Positions 13,744 through 15,149 of a stretch of DNA of 15,149 nucleotides are shown piece by piece. This DNA comes from an uncultured Collinsella sp. (GTDB taxonomy: Bacteria; Actinomycetota; Coriobacteriia; Coriobacteriales; Coriobacteriaceae). A program made the position numbers and the translations under genes. The stretch is from assembly GCA_902475245.1 (NCBI GenBank), contig CABRYP010000043.1:1-15149 (forward strand). Reading direction: 5' to 3'. The notes beneath the pieces are model-generated. The model searched no databases, had not been told where the DNA came from, and worked only from the letters and a program-made list of their open reading frames with translations. How positions within the stretch are numbered: the first letter of the stretch is position 1; the number at the start of each line of letters is the position of its first letter.

Positions 13744-13773
13744 CGCGCAGCGCGTACGCCACGGGTCTTTTTT
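13729..13773 (+). terminator. Riboswitch-controlled terminator upstream of mntP
   Basis: AGACTCGTGG (13729-13738) pairs with CCACGGGTCT (13759-13768), with one G-U, and a smaller inner helix lies between them. A run of six T's (13768-13773) follows. Its 5' arm shares CTCGT with aptamer P1, so the two folds exclude each other. It is the expression platform of the riboswitch, 54 nt before the mntP start. Confidence 0.9.
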
Positions 13774-13826
13774 GTTATTCCCCCAAGAGGTACACGCGGG
13801 CCCGCCCGCAGAGAGGGAGCCAGACT

Positions 13827-14405
13827 ATGGGACTCGCAGAGCTCGTGTTGCTCGCCGTTGGCCTTTCGATGGACGCCTTTGCCGTTTCCATCTGCAAGGG
13901 TCTCGGCATGAAAAAGATCAACCTTAAAGTCGCCGTGGTGCTCGGTCTGTTCTTTGGCGGGTTTCAGGCCGGCATGCCCGTGATCGGTTGGGCACTCGGC
14001 AGTCAATTCATGGGCATCATCGGACCCATCGACCATTGGATTGCCTTTATCCTTTTGGCCTTTATCGGCGGCAAGATGCTGTGGGAAGCCTTTACCGAAG
14101 ACGAGGATGAGAGCGACAACAAGAATGCCGAGAAGATTGACCTGGTAGAATACCTGGTTCTCGCCATTGCCACCTCGATTGACGCCCTGGCCGTAGGCAT
14201 CTCGTTTGCGGCGCTCTCGGTTGACATCGTGCCCGCTGTATCGCTTATAGGCATCACAACCTTTATCTTCTCCATCGCCGGCGTGGCGATCGGCCATACC
14301 TTTGGCGCGCGCTACGAAAAGCCTGCCACCATCGTGGGCGGCGTCGTGCTCATCCTCATCGGCCTCAAGATTCTGCTTGAGCATCTGGGGATCCTCGCGA
14401 TATAA
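13827..14405 (+). CDS. mntP: Manganese efflux pump MntP
   Basis: MntP exports Mn2+ across the cytoplasmic membrane. The 192-residue product has about six hydrophobic segments. The two repeat signatures carry the conserved membrane aspartates: GLSMDAFAVSICKG (about 12-25) and ATSIDALAVGISFA (about 113-126). The C-terminus, GHTFGARYEKPATIVGGVVL, is typical. A loop rich in Asp/Glu (TEDEDESDNKNAEK) separates the halves. I chose ATG 13827, which follows GGGAG and sits after the terminator. The longer frame from 13602 would run through the riboswitch. Expression should rise when Mn is in excess. Confidence 0.96.
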   Translation: MGLAELVLLAVGLSMDAFAVSICKGLGMKKINLKVAVVLGLFFGGFQAGMPVIGWALGSQFMGIIGPIDHWIAFILLAFIGGKMLWEAFTEDEDESDNKNAEKIDLVEYLVLAIATSIDALAVGISFAALSVDIVPAVSLIGITTFIFSIAGVAIGHTFGARYEKPATIVGGVVLILIGLKILLEHLGILAI

Positions 14406-14444
14406 AAAACGCCTCTCATAAGCTCAACGTCAACGTGGAAGTCT

Positions 14445-14514
14445 CATGCAGAGTTTTGCATAAGGCCTTTTCATGCAGACTTTTGCATGTCATACTGATA
14501 TGCAAAAGTCTGCA
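14445..14514 (+). promoter_or_regulatory. Triple operator and promoter of the HipB-like gene
   Basis: There are three copies of one motif. CATGCAGAGTTTTGCAT is at 14445-14461, CATGCAGACTTTTGCAT at 14472-14488, and the inverse ATGCAAAAGTCTGCA at 14500-14514. Each copy is itself a partial palindrome, ATGCA-N6-TGCAT. Copies 2 and 3 form a perfect 15-bp inverted repeat around TGTCATACT (14488-14496), a plausible extended -10 element. The arrangement implies repression by the HTH protein encoded 16 nt further on. Confidence 0.75.
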
Positions 14515-14529
14515 CGTTAGGAGATCGCC

Positions 14530-15021
14530 GTGGATACCCTTCCCATCACCACACCGCGCCAAGCTGGTATCTATGTGCGCCAGGCACGCGAGTCACAGGG
14601 GATCACCCGTGCGACCCTCGCTAAAAAAGCCGGTGTTTCGGAGCGTCTGCTCGCATCGCTCGAGCTGGGAGATGCCACGGGCATTCGGCTCGACAAGCTA
14701 TTGGCAATCTTCAATGCTCTCGGACTGGCGCTCGCCGCTCAAGGGGATATAGGCGAAACGAAAAATGAGCAATCAGCCAACGTTCCGCGTGCCGATTTGC
14801 AACCTCACAGTACCCCCAGACGCCATCGCGCTCAACGTCCCTCTCATAGCTACCGTTGCTGCGCCGCCATTCCGGTTCTTGCAGACGCCCCCTTTACGTC
14901 CGAGGTCTACGACAAAGCCTTCGCAGATTTCGCCATGTCCAATCTCGGAATCTCGATTGCCACAAACGCATCTGCCCAAGCAAAGCCTGAAGGGAACACT
15001 TCTGAGCACTATGAACATTAG
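14530..15021 (+). CDS. HipB-like XRE-family helix-turn-helix regulator
   Basis: Residues 8-72 match the XRE/HipB (Y4mF-like) fold, with VRQARESQGITRATLAKKAG, VSERLLASLELGD and LDKLLAIFNALGLAL. The last is the strand-forming tail typical of HipB antitoxins. The remaining 90 residues are longer than in E. coli HipB (88 residues in total). Of these, 75-115 is a polar, Arg-rich linker, and EVYDKAFADFAMSNLGISI (about 126-144) looks like a helix. The start is GTG 14530 with AGGAG 6 nt upstream. A hipA partner normally follows at once, but none is visible in the 128 bases left in the window. An overlapping frame from 14765 is Pro/Ser-rich and not credible. An orphan antitoxin-like regulator, or one whose partner lies beyond the edge, are both possible. 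Confidence 0.8.
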   Translation: MDTLPITTPRQAGIYVRQARESQGITRATLAKKAGVSERLLASLELGDATGIRLDKLLAIFNALGLALAAQGDIGETKNEQSANVPRADLQPHSTPRRHRAQRPSHSYRCCAAIPVLADAPFTSEVYDKAFADFAMSNLGISIATNASAQAKPEGNTSEHYEH

Positions 15022-15149
15022 CTAATTTGGGACGTGTCTCTTTTAATTACTTCAATCAGCGAACGTGTCCATATCTAAAGTAGCCAAAACCCCATTACAC
15101 ATGACGCACGAGAGAGCAAAATTCACCGACATGAGAATCACGAAAAGCC

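Noticed and set aside
13602..13826. Upstream extension of mntP to an earlier ATG
   Set aside because: The extension would translate the riboswitch and terminator. The ATG at 13827 has a GGGAG site and gives the usual family length.
14445..14514. CRISPR-like repeats upstream of the HipB-like gene
   Set aside because: There are only three short copies, one of them inverted, with unequal spacing and overlapping a promoter. This is an operator pattern.
14765..15025. 86-codon frame overlapping the HipB-like gene, considered as a hipA start
   Set aside because: The product is Pro/Ser-rich with no HipA features, and the other frame has better codon use and a plausible helical C-terminus.
15022..15149. 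Possible gene start at ATG 15101 (plus), or the end of a minus-strand frame with TGA at 15052-15054, at the window edge
   Set aside because: No binding site for the former, and only about 30 uninformative codons for the latter. Neither can be called.

Overview
The window looks like a chromosomal segment of a moderately GC-rich actinobacterium of the class Coriobacteriia, most likely Collinsella or a relative. This placement rests on gene order, codon use and the mix of conserved genes, and no database search was run. Most of the window is conserved housekeeping DNA. Three accessory patches lie in or beside it: a beta-glucoside locus, a HipA-like kinase locus and a HipB-like regulator.

Left part (1-2093): a minus-strand operon tRNA-Tyr(GTA), tRNA-Thr(GGT), tRNA-Met(CAT), tuf. 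It has a recognisable promoter upstream (1753-1782) and an intrinsic terminator downstream (97-128). Between 1691 and 2093 there is no credible gene, only the promoter, a short leader and a 64-bp cruciform repeat (1998-2061).

Accessory patch 1 (2094-6040): a divergent beta-glucoside locus. It holds an RpiR-type regulator (minus), a GH1 phospho-beta-glycosidase with the Ser/Lys/Tyr phosphate-binding signature (plus), and a PTS EIIBC gene broken by a one-base deletion in its EIIB domain. The next gene-free stretch (5907-6387) holds an intrinsic terminator, a second copy of the 13-bp core of the cruciform repeat, two tandem ATCTGTAAC/GTTACAGAT palindromes, and the terminator of the following tRNA.

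Accessory patch 2 (6388-7964): tRNA-Thr(TGT) on the minus strand, then a plus-strand gene that fuses an excisionase-like helix-turn-helix to a HipA-type kinase. A perfect 22-bp inverted repeat with three copies of AAAACTATTCG lies just upstream. This looks like a one-gene relative of hipBA toxin-antitoxin systems and is the most interesting item in the window.

Core cluster (7992-13480, minus): disA, ispD, ispF, cysS, rlmB and a yacP-like NYN-domain gene, tightly packed. This matches the order known from Bacillus, without yacL and mrnC. A strikingly structured stretch (9622-9724), probably an RNA element, separates cysS from rlmB.

Right part (13481-15149): a yybP-ykoY manganese riboswitch with a terminator controls the Mn exporter gene mntP. 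It is followed by a HipB-like XRE regulator (GTG start) with three operator copies over its promoter. No hipA partner is visible before the window ends.
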